Numbered from the stretch's first letter, positions 17,992 to 27,167 are shown. The stretch: DNA of 64,000 nucleotides from Chitinophaga eiseniae (GCF_012641265.1 NZ_JABAHZ010000001.1:1807446-1871445), one strand, 5' to 3'. Notes: generated from the letters alone by a model not told the origin. Numbers and translations: made by a program.

Positions 17992-18498
17992 TCAGGCCTG
18001 GCTGTTAATTACCAATTCAAACAAGTGTTTGCCCTGCAGGCTTACTTTGACGTTCCAGAAATAGCTACCACCATCGTCTACCTCAATAATTTCTTTATCA
18101 AATGCTTTTCTGTATTCGCACTCATGTGCAGCCCATAGGAAGTTCACCCAGATTGTTTTTCCGCCTTTCACATCAATGAAGCCAACATACTGTCGGTTAT
18201 AGCTGGCCAACCGGTCAAATATAAAATGTATATAGCGGTCCCGGCCTTTTGCCTGTCTGTGCATCTTTGCCAATTCAATACGAATAATTTTCTCCGCCTG
18301 ATCTATTTCCCGCGCAGTAGGTGTAAACCTCGATAATGCTTTCGGGTATATATAACGATCCACCGGTTGATCAGCCGAAAAAATATGGCTAATTGTATGT
18401 TTAGCAGCCATATCATTCTTCTTTACTGTTTGCCCTCGTGCAGCGTGACAGCAATATATCAACATGGCAAATAAGAGTTGATTTATGATACCCTTCAT
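17992..18498 (-). CDS. Hypothetical secreted protein
   Basis: A 168-residue protein with an N-terminal signal peptide (hydrophobic LLFAMLIYCCHAARG). The mature region contains AREIDQAEKIIRIELAKMH and a C-terminal strand-rich part with GKTIWVNFLW and YFWNVKVSLQGKHLFELVIN. I do not recognise the family. It lies 45 bp downstream of a small membrane protein on the same strand and may be co-transcribed with it. Confidence 0.65.
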   Translation of the reverse strand: MKGIINQLLFAMLIYCCHAARGQTVKKNDMAAKHTISHIFSADQPVDRYIYPKALSRFTPTAREIDQAEKIIRIELAKMHRQAKGRDRYIHFIFDRLASYNRQYVGFIDVKGGKTIWVNFLWAAHECEYRKAFDKEIIEVDDGGSYFWNVKVSLQGKHLFELVINSQA

Positions 18499-18543
18499 GG
18501 ATCTTACTTTTGTGATGCTATTGACGAGGGCGATATTTCACGC

Positions 18544-18753
18544 TCACTGAATAGATGAAATCATAACAAAAAATAATATCAAACCGATAACAATTGCAAT
18601 AAAAGCTGGAATCATAAGCAACTTTTTCCGTCCTGATATGAGTGTTGTTCTTACCAATCCAATCAATCCAATAAGAGGCATGAAAATTACCAGCAGGGTA
18701 AGTGTTCTTGGATTGTTGTACCAGGGTGTGTGATTCAGTGGTCTGATTTTCAT
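18544..18753 (-). CDS. Small two-helix membrane protein
   Basis: A 69-residue protein with two transmembrane helices (about residues 17-36, TLTLLVIFMPLIGLIGLV, and 46-67, IPAFIAIVIGLILFFVMI) joined by a short basic loop (SGRKKL). A GTG at 18789 in the same frame would add 12 residues; the ATG at 18753 is preferred. Family not recognised. Confidence 0.55.
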   Translation of the reverse strand: MKIRPLNHTPWYNNPRTLTLLVIFMPLIGLIGLVRTTLISGRKKLLMIPAFIAIVIGLILFFVMISSIQ

Positions 18754-18859
18754 ATAGGGATATTTGAGCCAATATACTAAAAACTCCACAACCCACCCTT
18801 GTTCTTTGCAAATCTACCTCCAGGTCATTATCCAACACTGTCTCCTGGTAAATAACGAT

Positions 18860-19729
18860 TCAGCTCTTCAACAGCTCCGAAGGTGCTTGCCCGAACTGTT
18901 TCCTGAAGGCAAAAGAAAAATGCGATAAATCTTCAAAGCCCAGGTCGAGGTAAATATCGTTAGGACGCTGTCTTTTTTTGGTAATCAGGAAATAGGCCTC
19001 CTGTAAACGCCGCTGCTGCAGCCAGTTGCGGGGCGAAGTCTGAAATATCTTCTGAAAATCCCGCTTAAAGGTGGCCAGGCTCCGGCCGGTGAGATAGGCA
19101 AAACGTTCCAGCCGCACATTGAAGTGGTAGTTCTGCTGCATAAATTCCTCCAGGTTGATTTTATATGGATCTGAAAAATCAAATAATACCTTCTTCAGAT
19201 TTTTATCGTAGGCAAACAATAACATCAGGGCCTCCTGTTGTTTCAGTTCCAGCAGTTCCGGGGCTTTATTTTCCAGCAAGTCCTGGTACTGTAATAGCGA
19301 CTCCATGAAATAAGACAGGTGCGGCGCGGCTGATAAATCAATAAATGAGGGCGTAGTGAGTTTCTCTTCCAACTGAAAAGCCTCCCGGGCGCTGACCTGC
19401 CGGAGTAATTCGTCTCCGAACCGGATGGACAAAGACTTGAACTCCTCCTTCTCTGTTGGGCTTTTAATAAACTTCAACAACTGGTTCTTCCTGGCAAGAT
19501 AGATATCTCCCTTCCTGAACATTTTCCGTTGGATACCATCATTCAGTTCCATCTCTCCCGAAATCACCATTGCCAGGCTGTGGTGGGTAACAAACTGCTC
19601 TCCTTCCCGGAATACGGTAAAGTGACAGGAATAATTAATATTGCTCGTATTATCAGGCATTTTATTGATCGGTCTGTATATAAACATGGCCCGGTATACG
19701 CCCGGGCGATGTTCATAAATATAAAACAT
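18860..19729 (-). CDS. AraC family transcriptional regulator
   Basis: A 289-residue protein. The N-terminal part is a cupin-like sensing domain (MVISGEMELNDGIQRKMFRK then GDIYLARKN), and the C-terminal 100 residues form an AraC double helix-turn-helix (LERFAYLTGRSLATFKRDFQ, then DIYLDLGFEDLSHFSFAFRK and QFGQAPSELL). The ATG at 19729 is chosen because the longer frame would overlap the aldehyde dehydrogenase gene. It starts 13 bp after the dehydrogenase stop, so the two form an operon and the regulator may control it. Confidence 0.88.
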   Translation of the reverse strand: MFYIYEHRPGVYRAMFIYRPINKMPDNTSNINYSCHFTVFREGEQFVTHHSLAMVISGEMELNDGIQRKMFRKGDIYLARKNQLLKFIKSPTEKEEFKSLSIRFGDELLRQVSAREAFQLEEKLTTPSFIDLSAAPHLSYFMESLLQYQDLLENKAPELLELKQQEALMLLFAYDKNLKKVLFDFSDPYKINLEEFMQQNYHFNVRLERFAYLTGRSLATFKRDFQKIFQTSPRNWLQQRRLQEAYFLITKKRQRPNDIYLDLGFEDLSHFSFAFRKQFGQAPSELLKS

Positions 19730-19742
19730 TTTGGTTTGCGGC

Positions 19743-21158
19743 CTATAACAGGATGGATTTAGGTTCCAGGTACTCTTCCAATCCATATACGCCAAATTCG
19801 CGCCCGAGGCCGGATTGCTTGAAGCCTCCAAAAGGCGCCATGGGGTCATGTTTAAATCCATTGATACATACCCTGCCGGCATCAATCCTGGATGCTACTT
19901 TCAGTGCACGCGCTTCGTTGGCAGAAGTGACATAGGCTGCCAGTCCATACATGGTATCATTGGCAATGGTAATCGCGTCCTCTTCATTTTCATAGGGAAT
20001 GATGGACAGCACCGGGCCGAAAATTTCTTCTTGCGCAATACGCATATCGTTGCGGACATTCGTAAAAATGGTGGCTTTTACAAAATTCCCTTCTTCCAGA
20101 CCGGCGGGTTTGCCGGGCCCTCCTGCCAGCAGGGTGGCGCCTTCGTCCAGCCCTACCTGTATGTAGTGCTGTACACGCTCGAATTGTTTTTCGGATACCA
20201 TCGGTCCCACATTTGTAGCGGCATCAGCCGGATTACCGACTACCACATGCGCTGCCGCCGCTTTTGCAAGTTGGTTAACCGTTTCCAGCCTGTCCTTGGG
20301 TACCAGTAAACGGGTAGGTGCAATACAGGCTTGCCCGCTGTTCATATACGCGCCAAATACAGCCTGGGGAATGGCCTGCTCAAAGTCTGCGTCCTCCAGG
20401 ATAATATTCGGAGACTTACCTCCCAGCTCCAGGGTCACCCGTTTAACTGTATCCACGGCCGACCGGGCAATTTGTTTACCAGTAACGGTCGATCCGGTAA
20501 ATGATATCTTGGCAATATCCGGGTGGTTGGTAATAGCGGTTCCTACTACATTTCCCAGGCCATTCACCATGTTATAAACGCCTTTAGGCAACCCTGCTTC
20601 ATGGAAACATGCTGTGAGTAATTCTGTTTGTAAGGCGCTCATTTCGCTGGGTTTTACCACTACGGTACAACCAGCTGCTATAGCGGTTGCCAGCTTGCTG
20701 CAAATAAAGCTGTTGCTGGAGTTCCAGGGGGTGATGATACCTACCACTCCTACGGGTGTAAGCTGGATAAATGTATTGCCGGACTTCCGTTGAAACTCAA
20801 AATGCCGCAGCGTGGTGATCATATTGTCGAATGAGGCGATGGCATTCTGCAGGCTCATGGTACAGAACTGCCGGGTGCCGCCGTATTCCAGGATCATCAC
20901 TTCTATGAGCTCCTTTTCTCTTTTATTTACTGCCTGTTTTAAATTTTCCAGGAGCTGGATACGGGTAGCTACACTTGTTTGAGAGAATGACTTAAAGGCC
21001 GTTTTGGCCGCAGCAATGGCCCGCTGTACATCTTCTTCGTCGCCCAGGGTCACCTGACCGACTGGCTGATGATTGGTGGGATTGATCAAATTAAAAATCT
21101 GTGTTCCATGGAGTGTTACAAACTCACCGTTGATATAACCTTTCGTGATGTTTTTCAT
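19743..21158 (-). CDS. NAD(P)-dependent aldehyde dehydrogenase
   Basis: A 471-residue member of the aldehyde dehydrogenase superfamily, close to the usual 470-500. It shows the cofactor motifs ITPWNSSN (Asn146) and SFTGSTVTGK, the general base in LELGGKSPNI (Glu244) and the nucleophile in NSGQACIAP (Cys278). It oxidises an aldehyde to the acid; the substrate is unknown. It is the first gene of a two-gene unit with the AraC regulator. Confidence 0.92.
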   Translation of the reverse strand: MKNITKGYINGEFVTLHGTQIFNLINPTNHQPVGQVTLGDEEDVQRAIAAAKTAFKSFSQTSVATRIQLLENLKQAVNKREKELIEVMILEYGGTRQFCTMSLQNAIASFDNMITTLRHFEFQRKSGNTFIQLTPVGVVGIITPWNSSNSFICSKLATAIAAGCTVVVKPSEMSALQTELLTACFHEAGLPKGVYNMVNGLGNVVGTAITNHPDIAKISFTGSTVTGKQIARSAVDTVKRVTLELGGKSPNIILEDADFEQAIPQAVFGAYMNSGQACIAPTRLLVPKDRLETVNQLAKAAAAHVVVGNPADAATNVGPMVSEKQFERVQHYIQVGLDEGATLLAGGPGKPAGLEEGNFVKATIFTNVRNDMRIAQEEIFGPVLSIIPYENEEDAITIANDTMYGLAAYVTSANEARALKVASRIDAGRVCINGFKHDPMAPFGGFKQSGLGREFGVYGLEEYLEPKSILL

Positions 21159-21280
21159 ATGTTTTGTTTTTACATCACAAAGGTCCGGTAAGCGGGAAAT
21201 ATCTGCTTTGTTGTATAGCTCAAATATACTTTGTTGAATGGCTCAGGAGTATTGGATTCAAGACAACAATTTGATAGTAA

Positions 21281-21317
21281 GAAAAATCCCCTGCCTATTC
21301 TTTCTAAGCAAGGGATT
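21281..21317 (-). terminator. Terminator of the arsenic operon
   Basis: On the minus strand the arms 21308-21317 and 21285-21294 form a 10-bp stem with one G-U pair, followed by TTTTT. It lies 24 bp beyond the arsC stop codon. Confidence 0.75.
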
Positions 21318-21340
21318 CAAATATCATGTTGGCGGTTGTG

Positions 21341-21754
21341 TTACAGATGAGCAGCCACAAATGTACGGGAGTAATCTTTAATCACCTGTCTGACGGTCCT
21401 GAACTGCTGCATGATTTCGTCCTCCGTACCAACAGCCTTAGCAGGGTCCGGGAAGTTTTCATGGAATTTTTGCGCAGTAGTGGGAAAGAAAGGACATCTT
21501 TCTTTAGCATTATCACAAACAGTAATCACGTAATCGAATGGTATATCCCGGTACTCCGACACGTTGTTAGAGGTATGTGCGGAAATATCAATGCCATCTT
21601 CCGCCATGGTAGCGATAGCACGGGGATTGACGCCATGGGTTTCTACACCGGCGCTATAAATCTCCGCCTTATCACCAGCAAAATGTCTGAGATAGCCTTC
21701 TGCTATCTGGCTGCGGCAACTGTTGCCGGTACAAAGCACTAATATCTTTTTCAT
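21341..21754 (-). CDS. arsC: Arsenate reductase, thioredoxin-coupled LMW-PTP type
   Basis: A 137-residue protein with the P-loop LCTGNSCRS (nucleophile Cys8, Arg14) and the two resolving cysteines Cys80 and Cys87 in VCDNAKERCP, the same three-cysteine layout as Staphylococcus ArsC. It reduces arsenate to arsenite, regenerated by thioredoxin. It is the last gene of the ars operon, 30 bp after acr3. Confidence 0.93.
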   Translation of the reverse strand: MKKILVLCTGNSCRSQIAEGYLRHFAGDKAEIYSAGVETHGVNPRAIATMAEDGIDISAHTSNNVSEYRDIPFDYVITVCDNAKERCPFFPTTAQKFHENFPDPAKAVGTEDEIMQQFRTVRQVIKDYSRTFVAAHL

Positions 21755-21784
21755 TTGATGTAAGGTATATAGTTTTAAAGGTAT

Positions 21785-22861
21785 TTACGCTTTTATAGAG
21801 GGAACAGGAGTAGGGTACCATTTCTTCCGTAGCCAGAAGGCAACGTTTACCAGGGCAATCAATGCAGGCACTTCTACCAGTGGCCCGATTACGCCCACAA
21901 AAGCCTGACCGGAGTTGATCCCAAATACACCTATAGCCACGGCAATAGCCAACTCAAAGTTGTTGCCCGCCGCAGTAAAAGCAATGGATGCATTCCGGGA
22001 ATAGTCGGCCCCCATAGCTTTACCCAACAGGAAACTTACCAGGAACATCATACAAAAGTATATCACCAATGGAATAGCGATCCTGACAACGTCGAATGGT
22101 ATTTGTACGATCAATTCTCCTTTAAGGCTAAACATCACCACAATGGTAAACAACAGGGCGATTAAAGTGACCGGTGAAATGAAAGGAACATATTTCTCCT
22201 GGAACCACTTCTCCCCTTTCCATGCGATGAGGCTGTAGCGGCTGATGATGCCGGCTGCAAACGGGATACCCAGGTAGATACCCACGCTTTTGGCAATTTC
22301 GGCAATGGATATGGGCACAGTAATCCCCTTCATGCCAAAAACGGTGGGCAACCAGGTGATGAAGATATAGGCATAAACGCTGTACAACAATACCTGGAAG
22401 ATGCTGTTTAAGGCCACCAAACCGGCTGCATACTCGCGGTTGCCTTCCGCCAGTTCGTTCCATACGATGACCATAGCAATACAACGGGCCAGACCAATCA
22501 GGATAAGCCCCGTCATATATTCAGGATAACCATGCAGAAACAGCACCGCAAGGACAAACATGAGGATCGGTCCGATAATCCAGTTAAGCACCAGAGAAAC
22601 TGACAACACCTTTGTATTACGGAACACCTCTCCCATGTTCTCGTATTTTACTTTAGCTAACGGCGGATACATCATCAGAATAAGCCCTATAGCCAGGGGA
22701 ATATTAGTGGTACCTGACGAGAAGGAATGGATAAACCCCGAAGATGACGGCATAAAGTACCCGATAGCTACGCCGCCAGCCATCGCAAGGAAAATCCATA
22801 ATGTAAGGTAACGATCCAGGAAGCCCAGTTGCTTACGCTGGGCCGGATGAGAGTTTTGCAT
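21785..22861 (-). CDS. arsB: Arsenite efflux permease, ACR3 family
   Basis: A 358-residue inner-membrane protein with about ten transmembrane helices. The ACR3 signatures are clear: [16 protein letters not shown], the conserved cysteine in [13 protein letters not shown], and [20 protein letters not shown]. It pumps arsenite out of the cell. It is ACR3, not the E. coli-type ArsB. It lies between arsM and arsC. Confidence 0.94.
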   Translation of the reverse strand: MQNSHPAQRKQLGFLDRYLTLWIFLAMAGGVAIGYFMPSSSGFIHSFSSGTTNIPLAIGLILMMYPPLAKVKYENMGEVFRNTKVLSVSLVLNWIIGPILMFVLAVLFLHGYPEYMTGLILIGLARCIAMVIVWNELAEGNREYAAGLVALNSIFQVLLYSVYAYIFITWLPTVFGMKGITVPISIAEIAKSVGIYLGIPFAAGIISRYSLIAWKGEKWFQEKYVPFISPVTLIALLFTIVVMFSLKGELIVQIPFDVVRIAIPLVIYFCMMFLVSFLLGKAMGADYSRNASIAFTAAGNNFELAIAVAIGVFGINSGQAFVGVIGPLVEVPALIALVNVAFWLRKKWYPTPVPSIKA

Positions 22862-22901
22862 GGTAATGTTGTCTATGTAATTAAATATTTAACGGCGTTG
22901 A

Positions 22902-23741
22902 TCAGCAACAACCCGGCGCACAGCAAGCAGCGTCAGCTGGCTTTTCTGCATAAACGGTGATGCTGTATATACCGGTACTACTACTGCGGAATGCAGTAAT
23001 TTCCCCGGTGTTCAAATAGTTAGCCAGGATATCATCCGGAATGGTGATGACCTTTTCTTTCTGAATAGTAATATTTTTGAAACCATTGTTTTCAATCATT
23101 TCCAGGTATTCCTGCTTTTGTATAGCGCCGGATACACAGCCAGCATACATTTCAGCGGCCCGTTGAATGCTGGCGGGCAACTCGCCCTCCAACACGATGT
23201 CAGAAATACTGAAGTGTCCACCGGGTTTCAGTACACGGAATATTTCTTTGATAACCCCATGTTTGTTGGGCACCAGGTTCAATACACAATTGCTGACTAT
23301 CACATCGGCTACATTGGCGGTAACGGGCATTTTTTCAATATCTCCCTGGCGGAATTCTACGTTATTGAAATGTAGCTTCTCTGCGTTTGCCCGGGCTTTT
23401 TCAATCATAGCAGGCGTAAAATCGATGCCTATTACCTTTCCTGTTTCACCCGTTTCCTGCCGGGCAATAAAACAGTCGTTGCCGGCGCCGGAGCCTAGAT
23501 CAATCACCGTATCTCCCTGCCTGATTTTGGCAAACTGGGTAGGCAGCCCACATCCCAGCCCCAGGTCAGCATCAGGATGATATCCTTCCAGCGTGGTATA
23601 ATCATCGCTCATGATGTTGTATACTTCTGTAGAGCAACAACCGGAACCGCAGCAGGAAGCAGCATTGGTAGCCTTGTCCTGTAAAGCGATTTCACTATAT
23701 TTCTGTTTTACGATTTCCTTCATTTGTTCATCAGTAGCCAT
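22902..23741 (-). CDS. arsM: Arsenite S-adenosylmethionine methyltransferase
   Basis: A 279-residue class I methyltransferase with VIDLGSGAGNDCFIA (SAM-binding motif I), ISDIVL, and the family's arsenic-related cysteines (one in NLGLGCGLPTQ-type context, then SNCVLNLVP and YAGCVSGA). Cys-rich tracts occur near the N-terminus (SCCGSGCC) and at the C-terminus (CCAPGCC), common in bacterial ArsM. It methylates arsenite. The start lies 20 bp from a copy of the ArsR operator, so it may have its own promoter. Confidence 0.92.
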   Translation of the reverse strand: MATDEQMKEIVKQKYSEIALQDKATNAASCCGSGCCSTEVYNIMSDDYTTLEGYHPDADLGLGCGLPTQFAKIRQGDTVIDLGSGAGNDCFIARQETGETGKVIGIDFTPAMIEKARANAEKLHFNNVEFRQGDIEKMPVTANVADVIVSNCVLNLVPNKHGVIKEIFRVLKPGGHFSISDIVLEGELPASIQRAAEMYAGCVSGAIQKQEYLEMIENNGFKNITIQKEKVITIPDDILANYLNTGEITAFRSSSTGIYSITVYAEKPADAACCAPGCC

Positions 23742-23761
23742 TGCGTTTTATTTATTGTATT

Positions 23762-23777
23762 ATTGCAATATTGCGAT
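23762..23777. promoter_or_regulatory. Candidate ArsR operator in front of arsM
   Basis: ATTGCAATATTGCGAT is a near-perfect 16-bp palindrome lying 20 bp upstream of the arsM start. Its reverse complement matches the operator-like site upstream of arsR at 14 of 16 positions. The bases between it and the start codon (TAAAACGCAA on the coding strand) are also shared with the arsR leader. Confidence 0.65.
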
Positions 23778-23796
23778 AAATGCAAGCAAAAAAATA

Positions 23797-24126
23797 TCAG
23801 CAGCAGGTTTGCTGTAAGTCTACGTCTTTAAAGAAGGTATTAAACAATTCCTTGTACTGCTTCCAGACTTTGGGATTGATACAATAGCATACGCTCACGC
23901 CTTCAATAGATCCCTGGATGATGCCGGCCGTTTTCAGCTCTTTCAGGTGTTGGGAAGTGGTGGCTTGTGCCAGCCCCAATTCATCTACCAGGTCGCCGCA
24001 TACGCAAGCATTCTTTTTCACCAGGTATTGCAGGATAGCAATACGGGCCGGGTGCGCCAGTGCCTTGGCCATAGCGGCTATTTCATTCTGCTCTTTGGTA
24101 AATAAATCTGTCTTCGTGGCACCCAT
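23797..24126 (-). CDS. arsR: ArsR family arsenic-responsive repressor
   Basis: A 109-residue winged-helix protein with ALAHPARIAILQYL, the metalloid-binding segment ACVCGDLVDE, the recognition helix LAQATTSQHLKELKTAGI and a C-terminal CC pair. The paired cysteines fit arsenite sensing. It heads the operon arsR-arsM-acr3-arsC. Confidence 0.93.
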   Translation of the reverse strand: MGATKTDLFTKEQNEIAAMAKALAHPARIAILQYLVKKNACVCGDLVDELGLAQATTSQHLKELKTAGIIQGSIEGVSVCYCINPKVWKQYKELFNTFFKDVDLQQTCC

Positions 24127-24144
24127 GAATTTGCGTTTTAACCT

Positions 24145-24160
24145 ATCGCAATATTACGAT
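24145..24160. promoter_or_regulatory. Candidate ArsR operator in front of arsR
   Basis: ATCGCAATATTACGAT is a near-perfect 16-bp palindrome 18 bp upstream of the arsR start, repeating the site upstream of arsM at almost the same distance. Confidence 0.65.
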
Positions 24161-24211
24161 GTATTTTTAATCCAACAAATTTTTTTCAAGGGTCTTGCGC
24201 TGTTCGGCAAT

Positions 24212-24247
24212 AAAAAAAGGCCGGAAGTGGTTTGCTTCCAGCCTTTT
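24212..24247 (-). terminator. Terminator of the mdaB-ygiN-aldo/keto reductase operon
   Basis: On the minus strand, arms 24235-24247 and 24215-24227 form a 13-bp stem with one G-U pair, and the T-run follows at once. It lies 19 bp beyond the reductase stop. Confidence 0.8.
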
Positions 24248-24266
24248 AGCAAATGGATATGGGTAA

Positions 24267-25250
24267 TTAAATTTTTGCCAGTGCTGTATTGATAAATTGC
24301 AGCTCTTCTGCGGTCAAATCTACTTCCATCGCTTTGGCATTGGCAATGGCCTGATCTGCATTTCTTGCGCCGGCCAACACCACGGCGATAGCGGGCTGCA
24401 GGCTGGTCCAACGCAATACCAATTGAGATAACGTTGCATTTTTAGCGGCCGCAATCGGACGGATCGTGTCCAGGAATACTTTCACTTTTTCCAGGTCGAA
24501 TTGCTGGAAATAACCATTGCGGTGATCATTGTCTTTTAGTTGGCCGGATTCTAAATATTTGCCGGTCAGCAATCCCCTTTCCATAGGGCTGTACACGATA
24601 ATGCCCAGGTTATGTTCCCTGGCATAAGGCACCAGCTCTTTTTCTATACCGCGATTCAGCATACTGTATCCTACCTGGTTGCTGGCGATGTTGACACTTT
24701 TTTGCGCTTCCGCTACCTGTGGCACGCTATAGTTGCTTACGCCGGCAGCACGGATCTTCCCTTGTTGTATCAATAGTTCCAGCCCCTCCATGGTTTCTGC
24801 AATGGGCGTGGTACTGTCGGGCCAGTGGATCTGTAGCAAGTCGATATAGTCGGTCTGCAGGCGTTGCAGGCTCTCTTCCACTTCCTTCATCACGTTAGCC
24901 CGGGATGCGTATTTATAAACAGGTATCTTTTTACCGGCTTCTTCAGCGTCGAAGAAAAACTCTCCTTTGCCCTGGTTACTGCCGTCCCATACGAGACCAA
25001 ATTTGCTTAACAGTTGAATCTTACTCCGGTCGTATCCTTTAATGGCTTCTCCTATCATTTGTTCGCTGAGTCCGAAACCGTAAAACGGTGCAGTGTCCAG
25101 CGTTGTAACACCATGGTCGATAGATGCTTTTACGGATGCGATAGAATCTTTCTGTTCGTTACCGCCCCACATGTTACCGCCGATAGCAAATGCACCGTAA
25201 GTAATAGTGGATAATTCCAGGCTGGTGTTTCCTAATTTTCTATATTCCAT
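24267..25250 (-). CDS. Aldo/keto reductase
   Basis: A 327-residue TIM-barrel oxidoreductase. The catalytic tetrad is visible: Asp52 and Tyr57 in TLDTAPFYG, Lys83 in LLSKFGL and the histidine of LLQIHWPD. The NADPH-binding region near the C-terminus (VVLAGARNADQAIANAKAME) fits the family. It reduces carbonyl compounds; the substrate is unknown. It starts 3 bp after ygiN, the last gene of an operon with two quinone- or redox-related genes. Confidence 0.9.
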   Translation of the reverse strand: MEYRKLGNTSLELSTITYGAFAIGGNMWGGNEQKDSIASVKASIDHGVTTLDTAPFYGFGLSEQMIGEAIKGYDRSKIQLLSKFGLVWDGSNQGKGEFFFDAEEAGKKIPVYKYASRANVMKEVEESLQRLQTDYIDLLQIHWPDSTTPIAETMEGLELLIQQGKIRAAGVSNYSVPQVAEAQKSVNIASNQVGYSMLNRGIEKELVPYAREHNLGIIVYSPMERGLLTGKYLESGQLKDNDHRNGYFQQFDLEKVKVFLDTIRPIAAAKNATLSQLVLRWTSLQPAIAVVLAGARNADQAIANAKAMEVDLTAEELQFINTALAKI

Positions 25251-25253
25251 TGC

Positions 25254-25541
25254 TTATATTTTTTTAGTGAGATAAATGGCTGGAGCCTCCTGTAATTTGC
25301 TTTCTGCCAAACGGCCGAATTCAACAATATAAGGTTGCTGCCCATGGAGGTCAAGCCCTTCCTGGCTTTCCCATATTTCGTAGAAAACAAATACGTTTTC
25401 ATCTGCGGTACCCTGGTGAAGATCATATTGCAGACAGGCTGCTTCTTTCCTTGTTTCTTTCACCATATGCTGTAATACTCCCCTCACTTCCTCGCGGTGT
25501 GCAGGCTTTGCTTTAACGATGGCGGTTAAATAAATACTCAT
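25254..25541 (-). CDS. YgiN-like antibiotic biosynthesis monooxygenase (ABM) domain protein
   Basis: A 95-residue single-domain ABM protein: IYLTAIVKAKPAHREEVRGV, then CLQYDLHQ and FVFYEIWESQEGLDLH. In E. coli YgiN is a quinol monooxygenase encoded next to MdaB, and the same pair occurs here, with a 4-bp ATGA overlap. It probably acts on quinols or related aromatic compounds. Confidence 0.85.
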   Translation of the reverse strand: MSIYLTAIVKAKPAHREEVRGVLQHMVKETRKEAACLQYDLHQGTADENVFVFYEIWESQEGLDLHGQQPYIVEFGRLAESKLQEAPAIYLTKKI

Positions 25542-26149
25542 GATAATTGTTTTTCAAAGGTGATAGCAGCTTCCAGGTGTTGGAGATAGCCTTGGCGATA
25601 ATTGGCCAGTCGCTCCGGGGTGGCATTTTTTTCCAGGTCGTGGAAATGGAATCCTGGTACCCGGTCCATGCCAACAAACTGGTTCATTTTATGAAAGCCA
25701 AACAGTACCCCTTCATCTACCGAATGTTGTTCGAAAAATTCACCGGGCAGGGTAAATGCTGTTTCCGGCGCATTCCAACTGGTGGTGACCATATATTTCT
25801 TTCCCTGCATCAGTCCGCCGGTGCCATAATTAATAGCAGGATTTTTCCGGCTCCTGCCATCGCTGGCGTACATCCCGTTTTGATGGCCGGCCGTAAACAC
25901 GTCATCAATATATTTCTTTAAACGGTTAGGCACCTGGAACCACCAAATGGGGAAATGATAGATGACGAGGTCTGCCCATTTAAAACGTTCTACTTCTGTC
26001 ATTGGGTCAAAGTCATCGTTGATATTTATTACCTGGTATTCCAATTCCTTCCGGTCCAGGAATTCTACGGTCCAGCTTGTTAACGTATTATTAAAAAGCC
26101 CGCCAGAGTGGGCAAAGACTTGTCCTGCGTTGATAACGAATATATTCAT
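25538..26149 (-). CDS. mdaB: MdaB-like NAD(P)H:quinone oxidoreductase (flavodoxin fold)
   Basis: A 203-residue flavodoxin-like protein with the FMN-binding turn at the N-terminus (INAGQVFAHSGGLFNN), the family segment WADLVIYHFPIWWFQVPNRL followed by KKYIDDVF, and VTTSWNAPETAF. It matches MdaB, which reduces quinones by two electrons to avoid semiquinones. It is the first gene of the operon with ygiN and an aldo/keto reductase, and is divergent from a LysR regulator that may control it. Confidence 0.85.
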   Translation of the reverse strand: MNIFVINAGQVFAHSGGLFNNTLTSWTVEFLDRKELEYQVININDDFDPMTEVERFKWADLVIYHFPIWWFQVPNRLKKYIDDVFTAGHQNGMYASDGRSRKNPAINYGTGGLMQGKKYMVTTSWNAPETAFTLPGEFFEQHSVDEGVLFGFHKMNQFVGMDRVPGFHFHDLEKNATPERLANYRQGYLQHLEAAITFEKQLS

Positions 26150-26175
26150 GTCTATAATTTTAATTATTGATACTG

Positions 26176-26227
26176 CAAATTTCTATCACTTTTATATATC
26201 ACACAAATAACTTAAATTGTACCTTTG
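26176..26227. promoter_or_regulatory. Divergent promoter region of mdaB operon and LysR gene
   Basis: Toward the LysR gene, TACCTTTG at 26220-26227 fits the Bacteroidota -7 box. Toward mdaB, the minus strand has TTTG (26204-26207) followed after about 18 bp by a TAGAAATTTG-like box (26176-26185). A LysR protein would be expected to bind in this 97-bp gap. Confidence 0.4.
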
Positions 26228-26246
26228 TATCATAAAAATTATAGTT

Positions 26247-27155
26247 ATGCGATGGAACTTAGAATGGCTCAGAACATTCAACGCTATATATGAAACTGGA
26301 ACTTTATCTGCCGCCGCGCAGGAACTCAATATTTCCCAGCCGGGAGTGAGCCTCCATTTAAATTCGCTGGAAGCTTTTACTGGGTATAAACTATTTGACC
26401 GCTCTGCGAGAAGAATGGTGCCTACAGAAAAAGGGAAGATCCTGTATAATTATATATTGGATCCTTTAAAGAAACTGGAAACAGGAGAACAACACTTTCA
26501 TAAACGTTCCCAAAATGAACGTGTAACCATCAGCGTAGGCATGTGCTTTGAAACGTTTCAATATACCCTGGAAGAGCATGTTGCCAGCCTGCCCTTCAAT
26601 CTCATCATCAAATTTGGAGAATACCCCCAGATGCAACACGACCTGGACAATGGGTTGCTAGACCTCATCATTACCCCGCAAAAAGGGAATCAGCCTAACC
26701 TGCAGTACAGGCCCTTCTCCAAGGAAAGGATTGTGTTGATTGCCGGCAACAAAACTGATACCACTGAACTGGAAGAACTATTGCAACAGGATAAAATGAA
26801 GGCAGCCACCAAACTATTAAAACAACAACTCTGGTACAGTACGGCCGCCGATATGGACCACCTGAAGAACTTCTGGCAACAACATTTTGGGGAGCATCCT
26901 GATTTTAGTCCCAACTACATCGTGCCTAATATCAGCTCCATTATCCGCTGCCTGAGCGACAACACCGGCTTTTCCATTGTACCGGATTTCTTATGCGTGG
27001 AAGCGATTAATAGCGGAAAAATTAAAATAGTATGGGAAGGCCATCAGCCACTGGAGAATACACTCCACTTCGGCACCAGGAAGAAAACCATGTACGAGAA
27101 AGAAATTGCGCAGCTGGAACAGCTGCTGGAAGAGAGGTGGGAAACTGTTGCGTAG
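26247..27155 (+). CDS. LysR family transcriptional regulator
   Basis: A 302-residue protein with the N-terminal LysR winged helix-turn-helix (LEWLRTFNAIYETGTLSAAA, then LNISQPGVSLHLNSLEAFTG) and a C-terminal periplasmic-binding-like effector domain (VTISVGMCFETFQYTL onward). The ATG at 26247 gives the conventional start; an upstream in-frame codon would add ten unlikely residues. It is divergent from the mdaB operon, the usual layout for a LysR regulator and its target. Confidence 0.9.
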   Translation: MRWNLEWLRTFNAIYETGTLSAAAQELNISQPGVSLHLNSLEAFTGYKLFDRSARRMVPTEKGKILYNYILDPLKKLETGEQHFHKRSQNERVTISVGMCFETFQYTLEEHVASLPFNLIIKFGEYPQMQHDLDNGLLDLIITPQKGNQPNLQYRPFSKERIVLIAGNKTDTTELEELLQQDKMKAATKLLKQQLWYSTAADMDHLKNFWQQHFGEHPDFSPNYIVPNISSIIRCLSDNTGFSIVPDFLCVEAINSGKIKIVWEGHQPLENTLHFGTRKKTMYEKEIAQLEQLLEERWETVA

Positions 27156-27167
27156 TGAAGTATATTT

